A DNA stretch of 64,000 bases from Melastoma dodecandrum (Eukaryota > Streptophyta > Magnoliopsida > Myrtales > Melastomataceae): NCBI GenBank assembly GCA_029817715.1, contig JARUPY010000140.1, positions 1 through 64,000 on the forward strand. The letters are read 5' to 3'. Position numbers and translations under genes: made by a program. Shown one piece after another: positions 49,308 through 59,049 of the stretch. The notes under the pieces are model-generated. The model was not told the DNA's origin and did no database searches. It saw nothing but the letters and a program-made list of their open reading frames with translations. Within the stretch, counting starts at the first letter, position 1; the number at the start of each line of letters is the position of its first letter.

Positions 49308-49753
49308 CTCTCGAGGCTATGAAAAGTTTGGCTTTACTCGCAGTGCTGAGGGAATAACATACCGGGAGTGGGCACCTGGAGCACAGTCTGCAGCATTGAT
49401 CGGAGACTTCAATAACTGGAATCCCAATGCCGATATTATGACCCAGAATAAATTTGGAGTTTGGGAACTCTTCCTTCCAAACAATGTCGATGGTTCTCCA
49501 GCAATTCCTCAAGGCTCTCGAGTTAAGATTCGTATGAATACACCATCTGGTCTAAAAGACTATTCCTGCTCGGATCAAATTCTCTGTTCAAACTCGGCGA
49601 AATCACGTACAATGGAATTTACTATGATCCCTCGGACGAGGAAAAGTATGTCTTCAGGCATCCTCGACCTAAGAGACCCAAGTCTCTTAGGATTTATGAG
49701 TCCCATGTCGGAATGAGCAGCCCGGAGCCAAAAATAATCACTTACGCCAACTT
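49308..49753 (+). pseudogene. Starch branching enzyme coding fragment, right part
   Basis: This continues the frame broken at 30126: [40 protein letters not shown] (carbohydrate-binding module 48 region), [29 protein letters not shown]. After a frameshift near 49565 it gives [36 protein letters not shown] and ITYANF, where it stops. The catalytic barrel is absent. About 240 codons run over both halves with no intron, although plant SBE II genes are cut by several introns here. It joins directly to the transporter fragment. Confidence 0.92.
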
Positions 49754-49755
49754 CC

Positions 49756-49860
49756 ATGGACGATTTCCTCAAGGAGTTCTTCCCTAAGGTTTACAGGGGG
49801 AAGCAGATGCACCTCCACGAGACCGACTACTGCAAATACGACAACCGGTTACTCACCCTC
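49756..49860 (+). pseudogene. STP-type hexose/H+ symporter coding fragment
   Basis: The frame [20 protein letters not shown], then ETDYCKYDNRLLTL, matches the first extracellular loop of plant sugar transporter proteins (FLKxFFPxVY, CKYDNQxLTLF). Only about 35 codons remain. It abuts starch branching enzyme on the left and cellulose-synthase-like sequence on the right without spacer. Confidence 0.82.
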
Positions 49861-49861
49861 G

Positions 49862-50690
49862 ATGGCCGTCGCCATGGCCTGCGAGTCTTGGTTCACTTTC
49901 ATCTGGATACTCACCTTCAGCAACAAGGGGAACCCCATCGCCTACAGGACTTACCCTCACCTCCTCTTGCTGAGGGAGGAGAGGGAGTTTCCTCCAATCG
50001 ACATGTTCGTGACCACGGCAGATCCTGCCTTGAAGCCACCCTTTATCACCGCGAACATGGTCCTGTCTTTGCTGGCCCTTGACTACCCGGCGGATAAGCT
50101 TGCCTGTTTCGTGTCTGATGACTGCTGCTCCTCCTTGACCTACTGCTCCCTAAGGGAAGCTTCTGAATTCGCCAAGTCATGGGTGCCCTTCAGCAAGAAG
50201 TACCGTGTCCAGACTAGAGCACCCTTCCGCTACTTCACAGACCACGACAGTAAGGTCGAGTCATCGTCTGAGGAGTTCCGATGAGCATATCATGCCGTAA
50301 AGGAAGAATACGAGAAGATGTGCCAGAAGATTGCAGCCGCTGGCCAGAAGACAAGTCCATGTGATCTCACCGGAGACTTCGGTGAGTTTTCGAATATCGA
50401 CCGCAGAGATCATCCCATCATCATCAAGCTCATTCGGGAAGATAAGGATGGCTCCGATCCGGATGGAATTCCTCGCCTGGTTTACATAGAAGAGTCCGAA
50501 ATACCATCACAACTACAAGGCCGGCGCGATGAACGTCTTGACCAGAGTTTCTGGGCTTTTGACCAACGCGTCGTACATGCTGAACGTCGACCGCGACATG
50601 TTTGCAAACAACCCTCAGATCGTGTTGCACGACCTGTGTCTCTTCCTCGGGACCGAGTCTGAAGTGGACTGCGCTTTCGTTCAGTCCCCG
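49862..50690 (+). pseudogene. Cellulose synthase-like (CslB/CslH type) coding fragment
   Basis: Glycosyltransferase family 2 enzymes that build cell-wall polysaccharides. Blocks: MAVAMACESWFTFIWILTFS, FPPIDMFVTTADPALKPPFI, VLSLLALDYPADKLACFVSD (first Asp motif), CSLREASEFAKSWVPF, KYRVQTRAPFRYF, EEYEKMCQKI, GEFSNIDRRDHP. After a frameshift near 50493 come [36 protein letters not shown] (DxD motif) and [13 protein letters not shown] at 50282-50284 stands in EEFR/AYHAVKEE. The later catalytic motifs and most membrane helices are missing. Confidence 0.92.
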
Positions 50691-50965
50691 CAGAAGTTTG
50701 TAGGGATTATGGGCTTCAACAATCACCACGATGCCAACAATGACCTGAACCGGTCAAAGGCCTCGTACCATTAGCTTGGCGAGGATATGAATATTTCCAT
50801 CAACAGCTACGTCAGCCTCCAGATGAGCAATGACGGGGGATCCGTCGCCATGTCTGTGGATAACAGCAGTATCGCGTTGAACGAGTCATATACTCAGATT
50901 CTGAACCATCAGGGCCTGAGGAGGTGGCTAACGATAATTACTCTGTTGCTCACAGCGTCAATTGA
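50690..50965 (+). pseudogene. RAF-like protein kinase (STY13 type) N-terminal coding fragment
   Basis: The frame reads [20 protein letters not shown], a TAG where Lys would be expected in YHKLGE, then LGEDMNISINSYVSLQMSND, GGSVAMSVDNSS and ILNHQGL. After a frameshift it gives VANDNYSVAHSVN. This is the Ser-rich region before the kinase domain of a RAF-like MAPKKK family (At4g31170/STY13 type in my recollection). The kinase domain itself is absent. Confidence 0.78.
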
Positions 50966-51464
50966 CATGGGATGCCGACGGAGGCTGCACTAAAGGTTCT
51001 TGTTGAAAAGATGGGACTTCCAGTTGGAGCCACTGGTTCAACAAACAAGAGCGAGCTGCTGCGCTGCTACCAGTGGTGGAGTGATCATGAGCGGAGGATT
51101 GCAACACTGGAGTTTGACCGTGACAGGAAGTCTATGGGTGTCATTCTCAACTCAAGATCAGGGAAGAAGTCACTGCTTGTTAAGGGAGCCGTCGGAAATC
51201 TGTTGGAGAGAAGCAGTGGTGTTCAACTGGCAGATGGCTCTGTTGTTGAGTTGGATTCCAACTCGAGGAGATGCATATTGCAGTCTCTCAATGAAATGAC
51301 CACCGAATCTCTACGCTGCCTTGGGTATGCCTATAAGAATGAGTTGCATGAGTTCGAGAGTTTCTGCCACAACAGGGAATTCCTCTGCAGCGCACGCAGT
51401 GTCCGCTTGGAATTTCAGCTCGAACCTAGACAGAGAATCCATAATCATCAGCCCCAAGTGTGAA
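50966..51464 (+). pseudogene. ER-type Ca2+-ATPase (ECA) coding fragment
   Basis: P-type pump that moves Ca2+ into the ER lumen. The frame has [71 protein letters not shown] and [12 protein letters not shown]. This is the nucleotide-binding domain of ECA1/ECA4-type pumps (KGAVENLLER motif, here [10 protein letters not shown]). About 130 codons are open; the end after ESFCHN is not recognisable. The phosphorylation Asp and membrane helices are not present. Confidence 0.92.
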
Positions 51465-52189
51465 GATAACTGATCTGTTGCAGGGTGTAGCCGTCACATT
51501 GCAGGAGCATTTCGCCACAGAGAGAAATCAGAGCATTGAATCGGCGACTCCTACAAATAGCTATGTTCATGGCACTAATACTAATATTTGTCGCCATAGG
51601 ACAATGGACTTGCACACATATTCCTCTTATGCCTTTGAACTGTGCTGCGGGCATCATACATCTCTCGGCAAATGGCAGACCTTCAAGCTTTCCTCCCGTT
51701 CCAGTTCTGCGAAGACGTCTCGGCACGATCAAGCTAGGTATGCTCTCTATCCTTATCCAAATCTTGCATTCAGACTTTCGTTTTTTTAGGATCAGTGACC
51801 AATTAAAACAGGAGATGTAATGGTCCCGGAAGAGGACTAAGCAGAGTTGTTACTAGCGAGGTGATATAGGAGGGCTCGATGGTAACTTTAGCCGTAGTTC
51901 CACATCTTTATTTTTGTTCTCAAATATATTTTTTTCCCTAAGCAAGCTTTGATCCCAAAATCCTCTATGGACTTATTAGATCAGGGTCAACGTATAATAC
52001 AGCGTTGACTATGCTTTTCATCGAATCGGTATGCATCCCGAATCACCTCACCTCCCGAAACTTGCTCGTTGCCTAGACTTCCAGGGAATGATGAGCTTAT
52101 AACCATTTCCTGTCAGAAATCTGACGTTTTATTATGATTATTATAAACATTATCCCATTTTTGTTTCATCCCATGCGTTGAACATTAAT
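51465..52189. other. Interval right of the coding mosaic, nothing recognised
   Basis: From 51465 to about 51790 three frames on both strands stay open for 90-110 codons. The base composition is like the neighbouring coding pieces, so a further captured fragment is possible, but I recognise no family. From about 51840 the sequence is AT-rich and non-coding. Confidence 0.5.
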
Positions 52190-52410
52190 GCTTTAACTGT
52201 ATAGTATTTATTATTTGCTCATGATATGCATTGCATTAAAAAAAGTCTTTAGTACCTAATTCCGGAACCTTAACCAATCACTATAGTTTTTCTAATTTGA
52301 ACTTAAACTAAGTTAGTGGCGACTCCAATACGTTTTCAAAATTCGAAATCTTATCGTCAAGGGAGGATATTCATTTTCAATGGAACCGGAAACGGAATCC
52401 ACCCACGACA
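52190..52410 (+). repeat. LTR end fragment related to the Tat gypsy element
   Basis: The reverse complement of 2501-2720 is recognisable: ATGCATTGCATT, CCTAATTCCGGAACCTTAAC, TTAGTGGCGACTCC, then GTCAAGGGAGGATATTCATT, ending CCACGACA. Only this terminal portion of an LTR was found; no TGTCATAACCC start is visible upstream. Divergence from both LTRs of the Tat element is clear. Confidence 0.75.
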
Positions 52411-53350
52411 ATTAAGTTTTTCTCGAGACACGATCTTCCAAATATCGATATATTTACTCGGAATAGTACCAATGAGTTGTCTTTTCTTGTTTTTCTTGTT
52501 TGATACTATAGTAAGGGAAACAGTTCATTCACATTAAATAACGAGACATGTGATATTTATATATCAAGCTTTCAAATGACATAACTTATGGGGCATATGG
52601 AACTAGGATAGTTAATTATAATAACTTTTAAATTTTTGTCACGTTTTTTAAAATTTTATCATTCAATCACTTTTTTTTTCTAATAAAATTCCAAATAGCT
52701 GATGTTCCTATGAAAGTGAATGCTTACATAACTTTCGTTGGCGCTTTTGATGGGATCCAGACAGATAACAATATATTTGTAGAATATATTAGACACCAGA
52801 ATGTGTTCCCATTGTGCAGTGTTCACGCGGCCGAAAGTCTCTCTGTGTCGGATCACTCGAATGTGTTGGGGGGGAGTAAAGCTGGTCGATCAGAGGTGAT
52901 CTTTTGGCGTGGTCGGCGGTCAGACCCTGCCCCCATTTCATTTTCTTATGTCCTGTCATTTTTAAATTTAAACGGGGAAGGTGGGGGCAGTTAAAGAAAC
53001 AGAGCTTACTGATTCCTTTCTTTTCTTTTCTTTTTTATATATTAAAATTAAAAGGAAAAGGAAAAGGTCCCCCGATTTGCTAATATGTGGTCACGTAGAA
53101 AAGCAAGATGTATTCCCCCTCCCCTCAATTTATGGTATTAATGAATATATATATATATCATCATCATGATCATCACCTCTCGCGTGCTTCTCCCTCCAAC
53201 CCTCCCTCTGCATTTGAACGCCCACTTTATCTAGATCCCATCCCACCCCCTTTATCCCGTCCCATTTTCCCATCCATCATCATCGTCGTCGTTGCCGTCA
53301 TCATCATAAACCGCTCTCTCTCTCTCTTACTCCTTTCTCCCTTCCATTGG
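52411..53350. other. Upstream region of TNL2
   Basis: Frames at 52710-52994 and 52981-53169 have no recognised motif. The region nearest the gene has an (AT)n run at about 53144-53158, ATCATC runs and a CTCTCTCTCT tract, then TTCCATTGG before the ATG, as in TNL1. Confidence 0.5.
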
Positions 53351-56276
53351 ATGGCGGGGACATCGGAAGCAGGGACTAGCCGTGGCAGTGTGAACACCCC
53401 CGATGGATCAGCTTACGATGTGTTCGTTAGCTTCAGGGGACCTGACACCCGGTACAACATCACCGACGTCCTTTATGTGTCCGTGAGGGAAAAGGGGATA
53501 CGCGTGTTCAGGGACACGGAGGACGTCCATCACGGCGAAGAGATCGGGGACGAGCTCCGTCGAGCTGTCCTGGACTCTAGGATCTACGTTGTTGTCTTCT
53601 CTAAAGGCTACGCATCGAGCGCGTCGTGCCTCCGAGAACTCGCCATGATGGTGGACTGCCGCAGGGACCCAGCCTCTAGGAAAGTCATCTTGCCCATCTT
53701 CTACAGAGTAAGCCCCAGCGACGTGAAGCTGCAAACTGATCGGTACCGGGACGCCCTCGAGAAGCACAAAGAAAAATACAATAAAGAGGATGTTAGAATG
53801 TGGAAGGAAGCTCTGAAGAAGGTTGGAGGTATCCGTGGTATGGAATACAAAAGAGATATTGGGTATATAACTTATAATCTTTAATCTTTCTCTTTCTTAT
53901 ATGATTATTTATGTCATTTCGAATATTTCAACAGCTGATGTTTCCTTTGAGCTTTTCCATGTTGTTAGTCGGCAGTTTTTCTAACAAATTGTTCTCCGTT
54001 AAATTTTGGGCAGCCTGGGCGAGTTTGTTAGTGCTGTGGTTGCGGATATTCTAAACAAGCTGAACATCAAATATAGGAGTTTGCCAAATCATCTCATAGG
54101 GATGGATGATCGCGTGGAGAATGTAATCGACATGTTGAATTTGAGTTCTCACTTTGAACGACATGTTGTGATGGTGCACGGCATGGGGGGCCTGGGGAAG
54201 ACAACACTGGCGAATGTCATCTTCAACAGAATCTCTTCCCGATTCGATGGATGCTGCTTCCTTGCCGATGTGCGAGAATCCTTGTCGACTGGTGTGAGGG
54301 GTGTTGAAAGGTTGCAAAAGAGGATATTGAGGGATATCTTCGGCAAATCGGATGGAGAAATTGGTGACTCTGGCGATGGAATGAATGAGATTCAAAGAAG
54401 GCTCCGCAACAGAAGGGTCCTTATCATTTTTGACGATGTCAGCGAGAGCAGTCAGATCCAAAAGTTGGTTGGAAATTTCGATTTCTTCGGGCCGGGAACA
54501 ATAATTATCGTCACGACGAGGTATAGGAGCGTTTGCGAGGGCCTTATGAGACCTAGTGATACTACTTATGAAGTGGAGGGAATAAGTGATGATCATGCTC
54601 TGCAACTCTTCAGTTGGCACGCATTTCATAGAGAGGGGCCTCCAAATGACTTTGTTGATTTATCGAAGCGGGTTATTCGTATGACCGGAAATCTTCCCTT
54701 AGCTTTGGAGGTGATCGGAGGGCACTTATTTCGAAAGGAAAAGAATAAATGGGAACATACATTGGAAAAGCTGGAGCGAGTGCCTCACAAAGACGTCTTG
54801 AATAAGCTGCGGATCAGCTACGATGACTTAGACGAGAGTGAGAAGCAGATTTTTTTGGACATTGCATGTTTTGTTCATAAAGTGATGCCAAGGGAGTATG
54901 CGAGTTACATGTGGGAAGCCTGTGGTTTTTTTCCAAAAAGTGGATTGGATGTCCTCCAGAACAGATCTTTGATAAAGCTACTGAATGTCGACGATGACAA
55001 TGACGATATTTGGAGAGACGATATGAAGAGATCCTATTTTTTTATATTTAAAGATAAGTATTGGATGCATGACTTAATTAGGGAGATGGGAAGGGACATT
55101 GTTAGTTCAGAGAGTCCCGGCAAGCACCGCAGCAGGCTGTGGGATCCTAAATTGGCCCTCAATGTCATACGCCAAAAGCAGGTGAGATGATAATAATAAT
55201 TAATAATGTTTTCCTGATGTATTGGATTGGACTCGATCTCTCTCTTTTGGCTTCCTCATTTCCTTTATGTTATGTTACCAGGGCACCGATCAAGTTTTAG
55301 CCATCAACCTGCGAGTTTCTCAACCTAGTTTTAGCCCTCGACGTAGTTACAAACTTTTAACCGGAAAGGAATTCATGGGCCTGTCCAATCTCAGGTTTGT
55401 CAACCTAGCAGTTGGAGCAGAATGAAGTGGGAAGTTTAGGAATTTCCGGACGAATCTATTGTGGCTATGTTGGCATGTGATGGCGTATCCCAGACCTTAT
55501 CCCTCTTTCTTCAAGATGGACAACCTCGTCCTTCTCTAGATTTCGGGGCATGGAATTACGGACAATTCAATGAAAGACATGGTATTAATTTCCTTAACCT
55601 TGTATCCATCTCTCATGATGCAGAAAATCAACATTAACTAATCATGGGATGATACTCGGTTTTTTTGTTATAATAGAGAATGGGTAATTTGAGAGTACTT
55701 CATATCTCGTGTTTGAAGATTACAAGACTGCCCGACCTCTCTCGTTTCCCAAAGCTGGAGATAATTGATCTCTTCCTTTGCGAGAAATTGAAAGAAATCC
55801 ACAGTTCTATCGGTGTAGTAGGGTGTCTTAAACGCCTGATGATAACCATGTGTAATAGCTTGACAAGGTTACCAGAAGAGCTTGGATCCGCAAAAGCTCT
55901 ACAAGAGCTCATTTTGATATGTTGTGAAGGAATTTCAGAGTTGCCAGAGTCTATTGGGAGGCTAGAGGACCTGAGAATACTCCGTGGGCTTGGTTCTAAG
56001 ATAAGGAAGCTACCTTCCTGGATCAGCAATCTAATGAGCCTTGAGGAATTAACTGTCATCCAATGTGGTGATTTCGTGGGTGAAATCGCAGATCTGTCAA
56101 ACTTGAGAAGATTGAAAAGGGTGGATTTTCGTTCATGCAACTCCCTGATATACGTGCCTTGTATGGCTGGAGATTGCCACTTGAAGATTTATAATTGCGG
56201 GAAATTGCAGTCATTTGAAGGCCCGTATCGACAATACCACAACAAACGAAATAGGAGGAGACTGGAATTTGAATGA
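53351..56276 (+). pseudogene. TIR-NBS-LRR paralogue truncated after NB-ARC (TNL2)
   Basis: Same exon plan as TNL1: 53351-53862, 54014-55181, then 55282 onward. Exons 1 and 2 are open and in phase (560 codons), with TIR (YDVFVSFRGPDTRYN), P-loop GMGGLGKTTLA, kinase-2 RRVLIIFDDVS, GNLPLALEVIGG and WMHDLIREMG. In exon 3 a TGA at 55423-55425 stops the protein at about 607 residues; a second stop (TAG for Gln) follows near 55539. Exon 4 at 55680-56276 is still open but lacks about 90 codons of TNL1's LRR. In TIR the motif SVWCLREL of TNL1 is SASCLREL, so Trp is lost while Glu is kept. It is either a pseudogene or a gene for a short TIR-NBS protein. Confidence 0.9.
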
Positions 56277-57599
56277 TGTACTCTGCTTAAATTGGATGAT
56301 TAACGTTGTATCCAATTGTTGTTTCTCTTAGCTCAGGAATTCATTAAAGAGGCCAAAGACAATTATTATTATGAAGTGATTAAAATGATTAGATACAAGT
56401 TAAACTTAGTCAATCAATTAATAAAAATACATACATGAAAAATGCAACATCCCCCTAAAAACCCAGAACAATACGTCCCCTACGATTTTAAGCATTCATA
56501 AGATTAAATGATTAGAAAATATTAAAAGAGTTAGGATAATATTTTTATCATATTTGTTCATATTCGGGTGCTAATTCATATTGCAAATTAAGAACAATAA
56601 TTAAAGATAAAGATGATTTTTTAGACTAACCAATTCCACGATTCTTTTGAAAATTTTTCCCCTGAACCCTCCCTCTCATCCCACAAATTGATATTGAATT
56701 TGAACTAAGATTGTGATTTTGATGATAATCCCAAAACATGATTGGCACTGTAATTTCTGGAATTGGCAAATACCATCTTGGGATACTTTTATCTTTTCAT
56801 TTTGGAAGAATATTATTGTCCAAGAAAAATTACCAGTTAAATATAAAGGAAAACTTGTTTTGTTTTTCGGCCGAAAGAAAGAAAGAAGAGCCTCTACAGA
56901 AACAGAATGTAGATAGAAATCTTAAAACGGAAATGAGAAAATAAGAAGGGTGAAAGTGTAATTTACTTTTAATTGAGATTGGAAAATTTTTCAATAATAC
57001 TGCAAATATCCTAAATAAACCTTTTTAGATTTCTATACATGTTCACTGTGACATTTTACATTATACATGTCACATTTTTTGAAGAAGGCACATTATATCA
57101 CCCAGTATTTTTTGAAGAATGCACATTATATCACCCAGCCTAGGCCCAGCAGTTGTGCACTGCAGTGCAGGTATTGGAAGAACTGGAACTTACTGCAATT
57201 TGAGTTAGGCAAAGCTAGCAAAAACCACAACTAACTCCTCGGTTCTCTAGTTAAGCTAATCTATTTCAGCATAATAATAATTATATAAAAGAAAAACCTG
57301 GAATCCTCTGGGATAGTATCGGTCGTCCTGAGTTATTCCTTAAAATTTTTCATCAGCAGAAAATGCACAAGTTGACCGACTTGGTTGATGTGTTTGTGTC
57401 TCCCAAAAGTGTTTGTATCCTTCAACCACGTGGATGCATCTAACCAAAGCTGCTGACACAAGTAGAATGATGTCGTGTTTCATCTTCTTGGAAGCTCGAC
57501 AAGGGAGTAGTTTTTTTGGAGTCGACCAAATTGGGGCCTCCCCATGCCAAAAACATTTTGAAATTAATATCCATCGGCCACCTGGGATTTTAATGGTAT
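56277..57599. other. Intergenic region, no gene recognised
   Basis: The first about 260 bases match the 3' flank of TNL1. The rest is AT-rich. A phrase around ACATTATATCACCCAG is directly repeated at about 57090 and 57121. No coding similarity seen. Confidence 0.55.
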
Positions 57600-57992
57600 G
57601 CACCTTTTTTTTTCCGCAGATCGATGGAGAGCGCATCTCCTACTGTTGGGAACTCTTTTGTGCGACAGTTGCTTACGCCTTCGCCCAGCTCGTTCTCCGT
57701 GATGTCCTCTGGACAAAGATCAAGGCTGCAAACAGTGCGGTGGAGCCTCTTGCTCAGGTTCTCTACGTTGGTTCTGTGATTTGTCTCTACTGTTACCTTA
57801 CGACTCGATCAGGGAAGAGGACGGGATCGTAGTTGAGCTTCACAGGTAGTCCAGAGCTCGTGTACTGTTTGATCACGAGCATCGTCACATTTGTCTATTC
57901 AGCTCTTCAACTCTTTAAAGGTGTTTGTGAAATGTCCTGTGGAGCTGTCTTGATTCAAGACAGGATCTCCGACGACCTCACCTTAGTACTTG
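57600..57992 (+). pseudogene. CASP-like membrane protein fragment (4-type) plus unassigned coding-like stretch
   Basis: After a T-rich tract and CCGCAG (57600-57620), an acceptor-like site, a frame runs ERISYCWELFCATVAYAFAQ onward to 57832; its family is not clear. In another frame, 57838-57992 reads SPELVYCLITSIVTFVYSAL, then QLFKGVCEMS and ISDDLTLVLDQ, ending at GTATAG. That resembles the third and fourth helix region of CASP-like proteins, which organise membrane domains. The frame change between the two parts and the short length indicate a dead fragment. Confidence 0.6.
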
Positions 57993-58078
57993 ACCAGGTA
58001 TAGTGAAGACAATGGCCACATTTAGGTCTCAGCGAATTGGAATGGTTCAAACTCTGAACCAGTATCATTTTTGCTACG

Positions 58079-58410
58079 ATGTCATCATTGATGAGCGGGA
58101 GTTCCTCTTCTCCAAGCTTAAAAGCAGAACAGACATATAACCTGAGCATCATCGAATGTTTTAAGGAGTTTCCCGATACATCGGTTGGTCTTCTGAGTAC
58201 CCTTCTCGCGTTGGACCCTGCCAATCGTGGAACTGCATCAATAGCGCTGCAACATGAATTCTTCTCCACCGAACCTTTGGCACGCGATCCCTCTGCACTG
58301 CCGATGCTCTCGAAATTGGAAGAGGAATTCACGAAGCCGAAACGCGACAGCATTCCAAAAGCAAGCGATCCAAGGCACAACGGACAGGAACTCATTGATC
58401 CTGTGGATGG
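58079..58410 (+). pseudogene. CDK-like Ser/Thr kinase C-lobe fragment
   Basis: The frame gives IIECFKEFPDTSVGLLSTLL, ALDPANRGTASIALQHEFFS and TEPLARDPSALP. This is the conserved end of the kinase domain in the CDKC-like plant family (At1g54610/IBS1 type): the LLxxDPxxRGTA motif and the FFxTxPxACxPSSLPxxPP tail. No catalytic loop is present. It lies between the CASP-like and ammonium-transporter pieces. Confidence 0.85.
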
Positions 58411-58895
58411 ATAGGCATGTTCTTGGATGTGTTGGACATCTCCTCGTCACCCTACAATACATGCGCCCCCTCGTCATGTATTGCGTGGCCCCCAATCTGG
58501 AGCTCATCCTCTGTCAGCCTTAAGGGAAAGGCGAACTTCACCAGCAGACATACGAGGCTTGTCATGATGATGTTCGCAAGGACGATGAAAATTATCCTGA
58601 GTAGCTGCACCCCCATCTGCTTCACACCGGCGTTATACTGCCCTGAGTGAAGAGCATAGGCAAGGCCTACGTAGAGCTCCCACTCTGACGCTCAGTAGAA
58701 GAAATGCCACAGCTTTGGATGAGCAAAGAATCCAGTGAGGATGGCGCTGGGGCTGCCTGTCACTGCTTGGGTGTGGAGAATGGCTATTGTGTTGTCGACC
58801 TGCTTCGAAAGCCCAATCTTCTCATGGAGAACCATCATCGTATACCAAGGAATGCTCCCTGAGAGGAGCGATGATGATTGGGCAGACCCCCCCGG
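58405..58895 (-). pseudogene. AMT2-type ammonium transporter C-terminal fragment
   Basis: The minus frame reads GSIPWYTMMVLHEKIGLSKQ, VDNTIAILHTQAVTGSPSAI, LTGFFAHPKL, a TGA stop, then LYVGLAYALHSGQYNAGVKQ, MGVQLLRIIFIVLANIIMTS and VKFAFPLRLTEDELQIG. This matches the last helices and the LRMxEEELxIGDDAVHGEEAY tail region of plant AMT2-type transporters. The conserved HTHAVAG His motif reads HTQAVTG, so the second pore His is lost. Opposite orientation to the kinase piece. Confidence 0.88.
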
Positions 58896-59049
58896 CGACC
58901 CAAAAAGCCGGTTTCTCTATATCCCCCGGGCGTCCCTGAATTTTTTTCCGAGAAGCGCTTGGTTTATAGTCATCGGCTTGACTTTCTTCTCGTTTTTAAG
59001 CCTCTTTCAAGTTAATCGAGGATGCTTTCCAGTCAAAACTTCCCCGATA

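Noticed and set aside
49308..51464. Starch branching enzyme, Csl and Ca2+-ATPase called as real genes
   Set aside because: Each is a short piece without catalytic core or start, with stops and frameshifts, joined directly to unrelated coding pieces.
52710..53169. Frames of 94 and 62 codons upstream of TNL2
   Set aside because: No similarity recognised, overlapping, in the presumed promoter region.
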